Assembly: GCA_964458605.1 (NCBI GenBank)
Contig: CAYWLS010000001.1
Location: 449,017 to 513,016 of the forward strand
Direction of reading: 5' to 3'
Length of the DNA: 64,000 bases
Source of the DNA: JBBSNV01 sp964458605
Lineage (GTDB): Bacteria; Pseudomonadota; Alphaproteobacteria; Reyranellales; JAQSWP01
Of the stretch, positions 26,890-34,233 are shown one piece after another. The stretch's first letter is position 1. The number at the start of each line of letters is the position of its first letter. Below the pieces are notes generated by a model, which was given only the letters and a program-made list of their open reading frames with translations, searched no databases and was not told the DNA's origin. The translations under genes were made by a program, and so were the position numbers.

Positions 26890-26980
26890 GAGCAAATCGC
26901 CTTTTGACGGAATCGTTCCGGATTCCGTCAAAAGGCGAGAATTTGCTCTACACTTGAGGAATAGAGCGGATCCGCTCTAT
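26890..26980 (+). repeat. two-hairpin composite repeat, copy D
   Basis: Hairpin 1 has a left arm at 26890-26914 and right arm at 26921-26948 containing CTTTTGACGGAATC and its complement, with a three-base bulge. After a 12-base linker, hairpin 2 is the perfect palindrome ATAGAGCGGATCCGCTCTAT at 26961-26980. The same two-hairpin unit, in opposite orientation, is at 41163-41300. Hairpin 2 ends 9 bp before the ATG of the next gene, abutting its GGGAG ribosome site. Confidence 0.8.
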
Positions 26981-26989
26981 GGGAGACAG

Positions 26990-27658
26990 ATGACCGACAA
27001 GACCTTCTGGCGCGTGGCCGCCGCTGCGGCGCTGATCGCCGCCCTGGCTGCCATCCTGTTCTGGCCGATCCATCCGCTGGGCTGGGGCCATCCTGGCGAC
27101 CCGCACGATGCGGCGTGGTTTGCCGCCGTGGCGTCGTCCGCCTACAGCCTGGCTTATGACGTGCTGATCCTGATGGTGGTGGGCAGTGCCGCCACCCTGT
27201 CGGCGCTGACGCCGGTGCTGGCGCCGATGCTAACGCCACGGGCCGGACGCTGGCTGGTCTGGCTGCTGCCGCTGTGGCTGCTGGGCTTCGCCCTGCTGGC
27301 CTCGGCCGGCGTGTTCAACGCCCATGTCGCGCCGGCCCTGGCGGCCGATGCCGCGACGCAGGCCTTCCTGGATTTGCGCGGACCGCTGCTGGGCGGGCCG
27401 CTGCACGGGGTGTTTGCCATCGGCGGATTGCTGTTCGCGGCGGCGAATGTCGCGCTGGCGGCGGTGCTCATGCGCGCCAAATTGTTCGAGCTTCCTTTTG
27501 CCGCGGCCCTGGCGATCGGCGCGATCGGCATCGGCTTGCATCCGATGCTGGGACCGGTGTTGCGCAGCATCGGCTTCGGGCTTTTTGCCCTTTCCTATCT
27601 GCGGCTGGCCGTTGCATGCTGGCGGCGCGCCCCGATCGGCATGCAAGCAGGCGCCTGA
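26990..27658 (+). CDS. unidentified integral membrane protein
   Basis: A hydrophobic protein of about 222 residues with five or six predicted transmembrane helices (roughly 8-28, 50-75, 85-110, 130-155, 165-200) and one short polar loop with PIHPLGWGHPGDPHDAAWF. I do not recognise the family; no enzymatic motif is visible. The ATG at 26990 has GGGAG upstream; a TTG at 26954 inside the repeat is the only longer alternative. Its start follows a two-hairpin repeat so closely that the hairpin could influence translation. It lies 6 bp ahead of the TfoX-N gene and is probably co-transcribed with it. Confidence 0.75.
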   Translation: MTDKTFWRVAAAAALIAALAAILFWPIHPLGWGHPGDPHDAAWFAAVASSAYSLAYDVLILMVVGSAATLSALTPVLAPMLTPRAGRWLVWLLPLWLLGFALLASAGVFNAHVAPALAADAATQAFLDLRGPLLGGPLHGVFAIGGLLFAAANVALAAVLMRAKLFELPFAAALAIGAIGIGLHPMLGPVLRSIGFGLFALSYLRLAVACWRRAPIGMQAGA

Positions 27659-27664
27659 GGAGAC

Positions 27665-28147
27665 ATGGCCCAGAAATCGCCGCCCGAGGTTGTCGCCTTG
27701 TTCGAACAATTGAAGCCCGCCGGCGACGATGTCGAGCGGCGCGAGATGTTCGGCTCGCCTGCCTATATCGTCAACGGCAACATGGCATTCGGCCTGCACG
27801 AGGAAAATTTCGTGCTGCGCCTGCCGCAGGCCGAGCGCGACCGCTTCGTCAAGCTGACCGGCGGCCGTCCGTTCGAACCGGCGCCGGGCCGGATCATGCG
27901 CGACTATGTCGTTTCGTCGAAGGCCCTGCGCCAGACGCCGCAGGCGCTCGGCAAGTGGCTCGACATGGCGGTGAACTATGCGCGTTCGCTGAAGCCGCCC
28001 GCGTCGCGGCCCAGCCTGGCTGCCCCCGACCATCCGCGCCGCGGCTTCGCCAAGCCGGCGCGGGGCGCCAAGCCCCAGGGTCGCCGGCCGCCCGGCAAGG
28101 TCACGGTCGAGATCAAGCCGCCGCGGCGCACGCCGCCAAAGCAATAG
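27665..28147 (+). CDS. TfoX/Sxy N-terminal domain protein
   Basis: A cytoplasmic protein of 160 residues whose first 110 residues match the TfoX/Sxy N-terminal domain: REMFGSPAYIVNGNMAFGL, LRLPQAERDRF, RDYVVSSKALRQTPQALGKWL. In gamma-proteobacteria TfoX controls natural competence, but single-domain homologues like this are widespread with unknown function. Residues 115-160 are a basic, Pro/Arg/Lys-rich disordered tail that could bind nucleic acid. It starts 6 bp after the membrane-protein stop. Confidence 0.82.
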   Translation: MAQKSPPEVVALFEQLKPAGDDVERREMFGSPAYIVNGNMAFGLHEENFVLRLPQAERDRFVKLTGGRPFEPAPGRIMRDYVVSSKALRQTPQALGKWLDMAVNYARSLKPPASRPSLAAPDHPRRGFAKPARGAKPQGRRPPGKVTVEIKPPRRTPPKQ

Positions 28148-28233
28148 GCGTAGGCCGCCCAGGAGACAGTCAGCCATCGCCGGTCGATGACGACCGGTGC
28201 ATGTCGTAGAGAGCAAGAGGACAAGGGAAAGTC

Positions 28234-29001
28234 ATGAGTCTGGTCGTCACCGATACGCCTGCCGCCGGCATCGCCCGCATTTCGATCAACCGGCCGGAGC
28301 GGCGCAACGCCTTCAATCCCGAAGTGCGAGATGCGCTGATCGCCGCCTACGACGCGGCGATCGCCGACGAGGGGATTCGCGCCATCGTCATGGGCTCCAG
28401 CCACGGCGTGTTCTGCGCCGGCGGCGACATCACCGGCATGGTCGAGAGCACGCCCGAGAGCGGACGCGCGCGCATGAAGCGCAACCATCAGTTCGTGCGT
28501 TCGATGATCGAGTGCCGCAAGCCGGTGGTGGCGGCGGTCGAGGGATTTGCGGTCGGCGCCGGGTGCGGCCTGGCGCTGATGGCCGACACCATCGTGCTGG
28601 GCGAGGGCGCCGTCATGGGCATCCCGTTCTTCAAGATCGGCCTGGTGCCGGACTACGCGATCTTCCATCTGCTGCCGCGCCGCATGGGCCAGGCCCAGGC
28701 GCGCCAGGTGCTGCTCTACGGCCGCAACTACAAGGGCCGGGAGGCCCTCGATATCGGCCTGGCCGACGTCGTGACGCCGGACGCCCAGGTCGCCGACAAG
28801 GCAATCGCGCTGGCCCAGGAACTGGCGGCGCAGCCGCGTCACGCCTTCGCCGTGACCAAGATGCAGCTGGCGCTCTATCCCCAGTCGCTCGACGCATCGC
28901 TGGAGATGGAGAACATGGCGCAGTCATTGAGCTTCCATACCGCCGACCATGCCGAGGGCAAGGCGGCGTTCCTGGAGAAGCGCAAACCGAAATTCGCTTG
29001 A
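28234..29001 (+). CDS. enoyl-CoA hydratase/isomerase family protein
   Basis: A crotonase-fold protein of 255 residues. Oxyanion-hole segments are SHGVFCAGGDITGM and VEGFAVGAGCGLALMADT, and the active-site segment is PFFKIGLVPDYAIFHLLPRR. The position normally occupied by the second catalytic Glu carries Asp (VPDYA), as in PaaG-like isomerases that use Asp, so an isomerase reaction is possible. It is 18 bp upstream of a FAH-family hydratase gene, a pairing that suggests a small catabolic operon for a ring-derived or dicarboxylic intermediate. Confidence 0.88.
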   Translation: MSLVVTDTPAAGIARISINRPERRNAFNPEVRDALIAAYDAAIADEGIRAIVMGSSHGVFCAGGDITGMVESTPESGRARMKRNHQFVRSMIECRKPVVAAVEGFAVGAGCGLALMADTIVLGEGAVMGIPFFKIGLVPDYAIFHLLPRRMGQAQARQVLLYGRNYKGREALDIGLADVVTPDAQVADKAIALAQELAAQPRHAFAVTKMQLALYPQSLDASLEMENMAQSLSFHTADHAEGKAAFLEKRKPKFA

Positions 29002-29019
29002 GCTGGACTGGGGCAGGGC

Positions 29020-29814
29020 ATGGACGACAACGCAGTTGAAGCGCTGGCCGAACGGCTGGCCAAGGCGCGGCTGGAGCGCAAGCGGGTGGATTTCCTGGGT
29101 GGCGTGCAGCCGCCGCAGAACGAGCGCGATGCCTATCGCGTGCAGTTCGCCCTGCACAGGCGCCTGACCGCCGGCGGTCGCGATGCCATGGCGGGCTGGA
29201 AGGTAGCGGTGGCAGTGCCGACGCAGTACCAGCCGCTGGGCCTGGGCGGTCCGGCCCTGGCCGGCGTACTGAAGAGTGCGCTGGTCAAAAGCCCCGCCAG
29301 TTTCGCCGCCGGCTATCCGCTGAAGGCCGGCGTCGAATGCGAGGTGGCGGTGCGCATGGCGATCGATGCGCCGCGCAGCGCCGGTCCCTACACCGCCGCC
29401 AATATCGTGCCGCTGATCGGCGCCGTGATGCCGGCCATGGAGGTGGTCGACAACCGCTATGCCAACCTGCCCGACATGAAGGGGCCGGCGCGCATCGCCG
29501 ACGATTTCCTGCAAGCCGCCTGCGTGCTGGGCAAGGAAGTCACGGATTTCCGCAGCGTCGATTTCATGATGATGCAGGGCCGCACCACCTTCGACGGCAA
29601 GGAGCTGGGCGCCGGCCCTGGCAGCAACGTCATGGGCAGCCCGCTGATCTCGCTGGCCTGGCTGGCCAACAAGCTGATCGAACTCGGCACCGGCCTGAAA
29701 GCCGGCGACATCGTCATGACCGGCTCCGTGCACGCTCCGCAATTCCTGCCTGGTCCGGGCACCGCGGTGGCAGGCTGGGACGCGCTGGGCCAGGTAGAGG
29801 CCCGCTTCGCCTGA
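29020..29814 (+). CDS. 2-keto-4-pentenoate hydratase / fumarylacetoacetate hydrolase family protein
   Basis: A 264-residue member of the MhpD/FAH superfamily, metal-dependent enzymes that hydrate 2-hydroxypenta-2,4-dienoate or decarboxylate oxaloacetate-like compounds at the end of meta-cleavage pathways. Seen: AGWKVAV near residue 62, CEVAVRMAI, the metal-site region PAMEVVDNRYA, and the C-terminal LKAGDIVMTGSV. The neighbouring crotonase gene supports catabolism. A hairpin without T tract (29816-29850) follows. Exact substrate unknown. Confidence 0.85.
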   Translation: MDDNAVEALAERLAKARLERKRVDFLGGVQPPQNERDAYRVQFALHRRLTAGGRDAMAGWKVAVAVPTQYQPLGLGGPALAGVLKSALVKSPASFAAGYPLKAGVECEVAVRMAIDAPRSAGPYTAANIVPLIGAVMPAMEVVDNRYANLPDMKGPARIADDFLQAACVLGKEVTDFRSVDFMMMQGRTTFDGKELGAGPGSNVMGSPLISLAWLANKLIELGTGLKAGDIVMTGSVHAPQFLPGPGTAVAGWDALGQVEARFA

Positions 29815-29907
29815 TTATTCCCCAGCGGGCCAAAAATATGCCGGGGAATAGGCTATGGCCGTTGCTGTTCCTGCTGTCGTTCGACACCGACATCAGGAGG
29901 ACGTGCG

Positions 29908-30291
29908 ATGAAAAAGTTGTTCGGCGCGGCGCTGATCGCCGCGGTTCTCGCCGCCGGCGCGGCGCTGGCGCAATCGGCACCGACCAAGACCGGGGACAGC
30001 GCCAAGGGCAAGGTGCTGACCGATGCCAAGGGCATGACGCTCTACACCTTCGACAAGGACAGCGGCGGCAAATCGGCCTGCAACGGGCCCTGCGCCACCA
30101 ACTGGCCGCCGCTGATGGCCCCGGCCGACGCCAAGCCCGGCAACGGCTATACCGTCGTCAAGCGCGACGACGGCTCGATGCAATGGGCCTACAAGGGCAA
30201 GCCGCTCTATGCGTGGAGCAAGGATCAGAAGCCGGGCGACATCACCGGCGACGGATTCCTCAACGGCGCCTGGCACGTGGCGCAGCCGTAA
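29908..30291 (+). CDS. secreted COG4315-type repeat protein
   Basis: An exported protein of 127 residues: signal peptide MKKLFGAALIAAVLAAGAAL cleaved near ALA-QS, then about 105 residues of the conserved secreted family that carries Yx(F/W/Y)xxD repeats (LTDAKGMTLYTFDKDSGGKS, YKGKPLYAWSKDQKPGD) and a Cys pair in CNGPCATNWPP likely to form a disulfide. There is no lipobox Cys after the signal, so it is probably soluble in the periplasm. Function of the family is unknown; homologues often occur next to redox genes. It lies 8 bp before the repeat element at 30299. Confidence 0.87.
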   Translation: MKKLFGAALIAAVLAAGAALAQSAPTKTGDSAKGKVLTDAKGMTLYTFDKDSGGKSACNGPCATNWPPLMAPADAKPGNGYTVVKRDDGSMQWAYKGKPLYAWSKDQKPGDITGDGFLNGAWHVAQP

Positions 30292-30298
30292 TCGCTTC

Positions 30299-30400
30299 CG
30301 TCGTCCTGAACGTAAGCGAAGGATCTTGTCGCAGCGTGTGAAGCTCCTCGATACGAGCGTTCGCGCTGCAGCAAGGTCCTTCGCTGCGCTCGGGACGACG
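30299..30400. repeat. solo terminal-inverted-repeat element, copy B
   Basis: A 102-bp element. The left end CGTCGTCCTGAACGTAAGCG (from 30299) and the right end ...GCTCGGGACGACG (to 30400) are inverted copies over about 36 bp with six or seven mismatches. The same ends bound the GIY-YIG copy at 10077-10470, but no open reading frame is present here. It fills the gap between the COG4315-type gene and the convergent VOC gene almost completely. Confidence 0.8.
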
Positions 30401-30401
30401 A

Positions 30402-30773
30402 TCAAGCGCCGCTGTGGAAGTTCAGCTCCAGCATGATCCCGTCGGGATCGTGGATGAAGACTTGCTTGAGCGGTCGCGCCGGTACCTGGCGCAGTTCGTA
30501 TCGGATGTTGTCGGCTTTCAGCTTGGCGACGGTGGCATCCAGGCCCTGGCACGAGAAGGCGACATGGTCGATGGCGCCGGCACCTTGCGCCTGACGTCCG
30601 CTTTCCGACACCAGGTGCAGTACCGGCTTGTCGCCGGCGTACAGCCAGGCGCCGGGAAAATTGAAGGGGGGCCGGTCGCCGACCTTGAGACCGACATAGG
30701 CTTCGTAGAAGCTGACCGTGCGTTGGAGGTCCTTGCAGAACACGTTGTAGTGGTCGAGCGATAGTGCCGTCAT
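30402..30773 (-). CDS. VOC family protein
   Basis: A small vicinal-oxygen-chelate protein of 123 residues. The N-terminal SLDHYNVFCKDLQRTVSFYE and C-terminal VFIHDPDGIMLELNFHSG hold the expected metal-ligand His and Glu. GAGAIDHVAFSCQGLDATV is the second module start. It begins with GGAGGCAGTC-ATG. It is the last gene before the solo repeat element, whose right end almost touches its stop codon. The protein is similar in size but not obviously close in sequence to the VOC protein at 8084. Confidence 0.85.
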   Translation of the reverse strand: MTALSLDHYNVFCKDLQRTVSFYEAYVGLKVGDRPPFNFPGAWLYAGDKPVLHLVSESGRQAQGAGAIDHVAFSCQGLDATVAKLKADNIRYELRQVPARPLKQVFIHDPDGIMLELNFHSGA

Positions 30774-30879
30774 GACTGCCTCCGCGCCATGCCGGGCAGC
30801 CTAACAAAACGGGCACGGCCTCGCCAGCCGCGCCCGTCGCTTTCCGCGCCGTCGAATGGAGGTCCGGAGTAATCCGCTG

Positions 30880-31785
30880 TCAGATCTTGCGCAGCCGGCG
30901 TACCCCGTCCTGGGTAGGACGCTTGGCCAGGCCTAGCTGCACGTCGCGCGCCAGCTGCACCAGGCGCGGGCCGATATCGCGCTCCAGCCGCTCGCGGCTC
31001 AGCGAGAAGGACGGCCCGGCGCAGTTCAACGCATAGAGCGCCGAGCCGTCCGGACCGCGCAACGGCACGCCGACCGCGTTGATTTCCGGCAGCCACTCGC
31101 CGACCGACATGCAGAAGCCGCGCTGCGCGATCTCGCGCTCGGCCCGCTCGATGCCGGCCTTGACCTTGGTCCAGTCGTCGCGCCAGCGCTTGCGCAGCGT
31201 GTCGAGCAGCACGGTGCGCTCGCGTTCGGGCAGCGCGGCGATATAGGCGCGGCCCAGAGTGGTGTTGGGCACCGGCACGCGCGAGCCGACATCCAGGGTC
31301 AGCGCCACGGTGGCCTGGCCGCGGCAGCATTCCAGATAGATCATCGACAGCCGGTCGCGTCCGGCCAGCGCCACCGAGGCGTTGGAATAGTTGGCCAGCG
31401 CCTGCAGATGCGGCCGCGCCACCTGGCGGATGTCGAGATTGGACAGCGCGGCATAGCCCAAGGCCAGCACCGAGGCTCCCAGTTCGTATTTGCGGAAGCG
31501 GCGCGCATAGTTCAGGTAGCCGAGCTGGGTCAGGGTATGGGTCAGACGGGCCACCGTCGGCTTGGGCAGCGCGGTGCGGGCGGCGATCTCCTGGTTGCCC
31601 AGCATGCCGTCGCCGGCGTGGAAGGCGCGCAGGATGTCCAGGCCGCGGGCCAGTGCGGTGACGAACTGGCGGTCCTTGCTGCCGTCGAGCTGGAAGGCGA
31701 CCGAACCGGAGGATTCGCTGCCCCGGGCGGCGCCGGCCCGCGGCGCGGCATCGGCGCGCAGGGCAGTCACGTTGGTCTCGGACAT
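30880..31785 (-). CDS. IclR family transcriptional regulator
   Basis: A regulator of about 301 residues with an N-terminal winged helix-turn-helix (IAARTALPKPTVARLTHTL, about residues 75-94) and an IclR effector-binding domain (about 115-290; GFCMSVGEWLPEINAVGVPL near the ligand pocket). A 35-residue Ala/Arg-rich leader precedes the HTH. Start at 31785 has GGAGGCAACT upstream; the start at 31809 has none. IclR proteins usually control nearby aromatic- or carboxylate-degradation genes, here perhaps the FAH/crotonase pair, but none is divergently adjacent. Confidence 0.88.
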   Translation of the reverse strand: MSETNVTALRADAAPRAGAARGSESSGSVAFQLDGSKDRQFVTALARGLDILRAFHAGDGMLGNQEIAARTALPKPTVARLTHTLTQLGYLNYARRFRKYELGASVLALGYAALSNLDIRQVARPHLQALANYSNASVALAGRDRLSMIYLECCRGQATVALTLDVGSRVPVPNTTLGRAYIAALPERERTVLLDTLRKRWRDDWTKVKAGIERAEREIAQRGFCMSVGEWLPEINAVGVPLRGPDGSALYALNCAGPSFSLSRERLERDIGPRLVQLARDVQLGLAKRPTQDGVRRLRKI

Positions 31786-32007
31786 AGTTGCCTCCAAATG
31801 AACGGTCATTTATATGATTGAGGCGCACTCTGCCCGACCGTTCCAGGCCCGTCAATATTGCAAAACAGGCTTCTGCCGAGCGGAATCCGTGTCGCTAAAA
31901 TGTTGAAACAAAACGGTTAGTTTTCGGACAGGTCGAAAACCCGCACGGGTGTTCGACCTTGGCCAAAGCCTTCGCTTTTGCAATGCGTTAAGCTCATTCT
32001 CCCCATC

Positions 32008-32934
32008 ATGAGTACACTGCTTTTTTCTCACAGCGCCTGCCTCAAGCATGAGACAGGCTCGTTCCACCCCGAGAGTCCGGATCGGCTGCGCGCGGTGCTG
32101 GCGGCCCTGGAGCGGGAGGAATTCGCATATCTCGAGCGACGCGAGGCGCCCCGCGCCACGGTCGAGCAGCTGAGCCGGGCGCACTCTGCGTCCTATGTGA
32201 TGGACATGCTGCGCGCCATTCCGGCCGAGGGCATGCGCCAGATCGATGCCGACACGGTGATGTCGGAGGGATCGGGCGAGGCGGCCTTGCGCGCCGCTGG
32301 GGCGGTGGTTGCCGCGGTCGACGCGGTCGTCAAGGGCGAGGCGCGCAATGCCTTCTGCGCGGTGCGTCCGCCCGGCCATCACGCCGAGCCGGCCCAGGCG
32401 ATGGGCTTCTGCCTGTTCAACAACGTCGCCGTCGGCGCCTATCACGCGCGCGCCGCCCACGGGCTCGGGCGCATCGCCATCGTCGATTTCGACGTGCACC
32501 ACGGCAATGGCAGCGAGACCCTGGCCAAGGCGGACGCCGATCTGTTCTACGCTTCCACGCACCAGGCGCCGCTCTATCCCGGCACCGGCATGGACAACGA
32601 TCCGGCCCATCCCAACGTGGTCAACGCTTCCATGCCGCCCGGCGCGGGCTCGGCCGAATTCCGCGCCGACATGGAGCGCAACGTGCTGCCGGCGCTGGAA
32701 CGGTTCGCGCCGGAATTCGTGTTCGTCTCGGCCGGCTTCGACGCCCATCGCGACGATCCGCTGGCCGAGATCAACCTGGTCGAGGACGACTATCGCTGGG
32801 CCACCGAGAAGCTGATGGACGCGGCGGCGCGGCATTGCCGCGGCCGGCTGGTCTCGACCCTGGAAGGCGGCTACGACCTCAATGCGCTGGGCCGTTCCGC
32901 GGCCGCCCATGTGCGGTCGCTGATGTCGCATTGA
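32008..32934 (+). CDS. histone deacetylase family protein (acetoin utilisation/HDAC fold)
   Basis: A zinc-dependent deacetylase-fold protein of 308 residues. RPPGHHAEPAQAMGFCLFN carries the catalytic His pair, VDFDVHHGNGS gives the zinc Asp and His, SAGFDAHRDDPLA the second Asp, and LEGGYDLNAL closes the pocket; all are typical of the class II-like HDAC/polyamine deacetylase group. Substrates in bacteria may be acetylpolyamines, acetylated proteins or small molecules. It stands 48 bp upstream of xseB, a neighbourhood seen in other alphaproteobacteria, suggesting co-transcription with isoprenoid genes. Confidence 0.9.
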   Translation: MSTLLFSHSACLKHETGSFHPESPDRLRAVLAALEREEFAYLERREAPRATVEQLSRAHSASYVMDMLRAIPAEGMRQIDADTVMSEGSGEAALRAAGAVVAAVDAVVKGEARNAFCAVRPPGHHAEPAQAMGFCLFNNVAVGAYHARAAHGLGRIAIVDFDVHHGNGSETLAKADADLFYASTHQAPLYPGTGMDNDPAHPNVVNASMPPGAGSAEFRADMERNVLPALERFAPEFVFVSAGFDAHRDDPLAEINLVEDDYRWATEKLMDAAARHCRGRLVSTLEGGYDLNALGRSAAAHVRSLMSH

Positions 32935-32982
32935 GCTTGGCTAGACGGGGTGGTGCGCCTACATTGCCGGCCGAGGTGAACC

Positions 32983-33237
32983 ATGGCCGAAAAGACCAAG
33001 ACCGATAAGGAAATCGAGGCATTGTCCTTCGAGGACGCGCTGAAAGAGCTGGAAGGGATCGTCCAGCAGCTCGAGCGCGGCCAGGTCAGGCTGGACGAGG
33101 CGATCGCCATCTACGAGCGCGGTGTCGGCCTGAAGCGACATTGCGAGAAGAAGCTGGCGGAAGCCAAGGCCAAGGTCGAGAAGATCACCCTTTCCGCCGA
33201 CGGCACGGTCGGCGCCGAGCCGGCCGGCCTCGACTAG
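32983..33237 (+). CDS. xseB: exodeoxyribonuclease VII small subunit
   Basis: The 84-residue small subunit of exonuclease VII, which with XseA degrades single-stranded DNA. The conserved helical core LSFEDALKELEGIVQQLERG with EAIAIYERG is evident, followed by a charged C-terminal tail. GAGGTG upstream of ATG 32983 supports the start. Gene order xseB-ispA-dxs is common in proteobacteria. xseA is not in the window. Confidence 0.94.
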   Translation: MAEKTKTDKEIEALSFEDALKELEGIVQQLERGQVRLDEAIAIYERGVGLKRHCEKKLAEAKAKVEKITLSADGTVGAEPAGLD

Positions 33238-33249
33238 TATCCGGTCGTC

Positions 33250-34140
33250 GTGTCGCAGGAATTCGTCACCGTCCTTGCCGAGGTCGCACGCGATGTCGAT
33301 GCGGCCATGGACCGGCTGTTGCCGGGCGGACCGGAACCCGAACTGAAGCTGTTCCAGGCCATGCGCTACGCGGCGCTGTCCGGAGGCAAGCGACTGCGCC
33401 CGTTCTTCGTCGTGGCCAGCGCCCAGCTCTTCAACGTGGCGCGGTCGAGCGCGCTGCGCGCTGCCGCGGCCGTCGAGTTCGTGCATGCCTATTCGCTGGT
33501 GCATGACGATCTGCCGGCGATGGACGACGACGATCTGCGCCGCGGCCAGCCCACCGTGCACCGCCAGTTCGACGAGGCGACCGCCATCCTGGTCGGCGAC
33601 GCGCTGCAGGCGCTGGCCTTCGAGGTGCTGGCCGATCCCGCCACGCACGGCGACCCGGCGGTGCGCGTCGAACTGATGCGCAGCCTGGCCGCCGCGGCCG
33701 GCGCCCACGGCATGGTGGGCGGGCAGATGCTGGATCTGATGGCGGCGGATGAAAGTTACGGCATCGGTCAGATCACGCGCATGCAGCGTCTGAAGACCGG
33801 CGAGATGATCGCCTTCGCCTGTACCGCCGGTGCGATTCTGGGCAAGGCCGCCGAACCGCTGCGCCATGCGCTGCACGCCTATGCCCACGACCTGGGGCTG
33901 GCGTTCCAGATCGCCGACGATCTGATCGACGCCACGGGCTCTGCCGAGGAGGCCGGCAAGGCGGTGGGCAAGGACAGGGGGCGCGGCAAAGCGACCTTTG
34001 TGGATATCCTAGGCGTCGAGCGGGCCCAGGCGCAGGCCGAACTGCTTGCCCAGCAGGCCGCCAAACACCTTGATTTATTTGCCGAAAGGGCGGATTTACT
34101 GCGCCAAGCCGCGCGTTTCGTGGTGGACCGGCGACGCTAG
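33250..34140 (+). CDS. ispA: farnesyl/geranyl diphosphate synthase
   Basis: A trans-prenyltransferase of 296 residues condensing isopentenyl diphosphate with allylic diphosphates. The first Asp-rich motif is LVHDDLPAMDDDDLRRGQ, the second QIADDLID, and the substrate-binding SGGKRLRPFF is near residue 45. The start is GTG at 33250, 12 bp after xseB. Product length (C10, C15) is probably C15 by family. Next to dxs, it supplies undecaprenol, quinone and hopanoid precursors. Confidence 0.94.
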   Translation: MSQEFVTVLAEVARDVDAAMDRLLPGGPEPELKLFQAMRYAALSGGKRLRPFFVVASAQLFNVARSSALRAAAAVEFVHAYSLVHDDLPAMDDDDLRRGQPTVHRQFDEATAILVGDALQALAFEVLADPATHGDPAVRVELMRSLAAAAGAHGMVGGQMLDLMAADESYGIGQITRMQRLKTGEMIAFACTAGAILGKAAEPLRHALHAYAHDLGLAFQIADDLIDATGSAEEAGKAVGKDRGRGKATFVDILGVERAQAQAELLAQQAAKHLDLFAERADLLRQAARFVVDRRR

Positions 34141-34233
34141 CCTCAAAGACCCGCGACATCGGCGCCTGCCCTTAACGCCTTGATCTTGATCAATTCTGCG
34201 CCGACAGTCTGACGGGGTTTCCGGGTAAGTATC

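Noticed and set aside
29816..29850. Hairpin TATTCCCC...GGGGAATA after the FAH-family gene as a terminator
   Set aside because: Stem is only 8 bp, loop is 19 bases and there is no T tract; termination is not supported.
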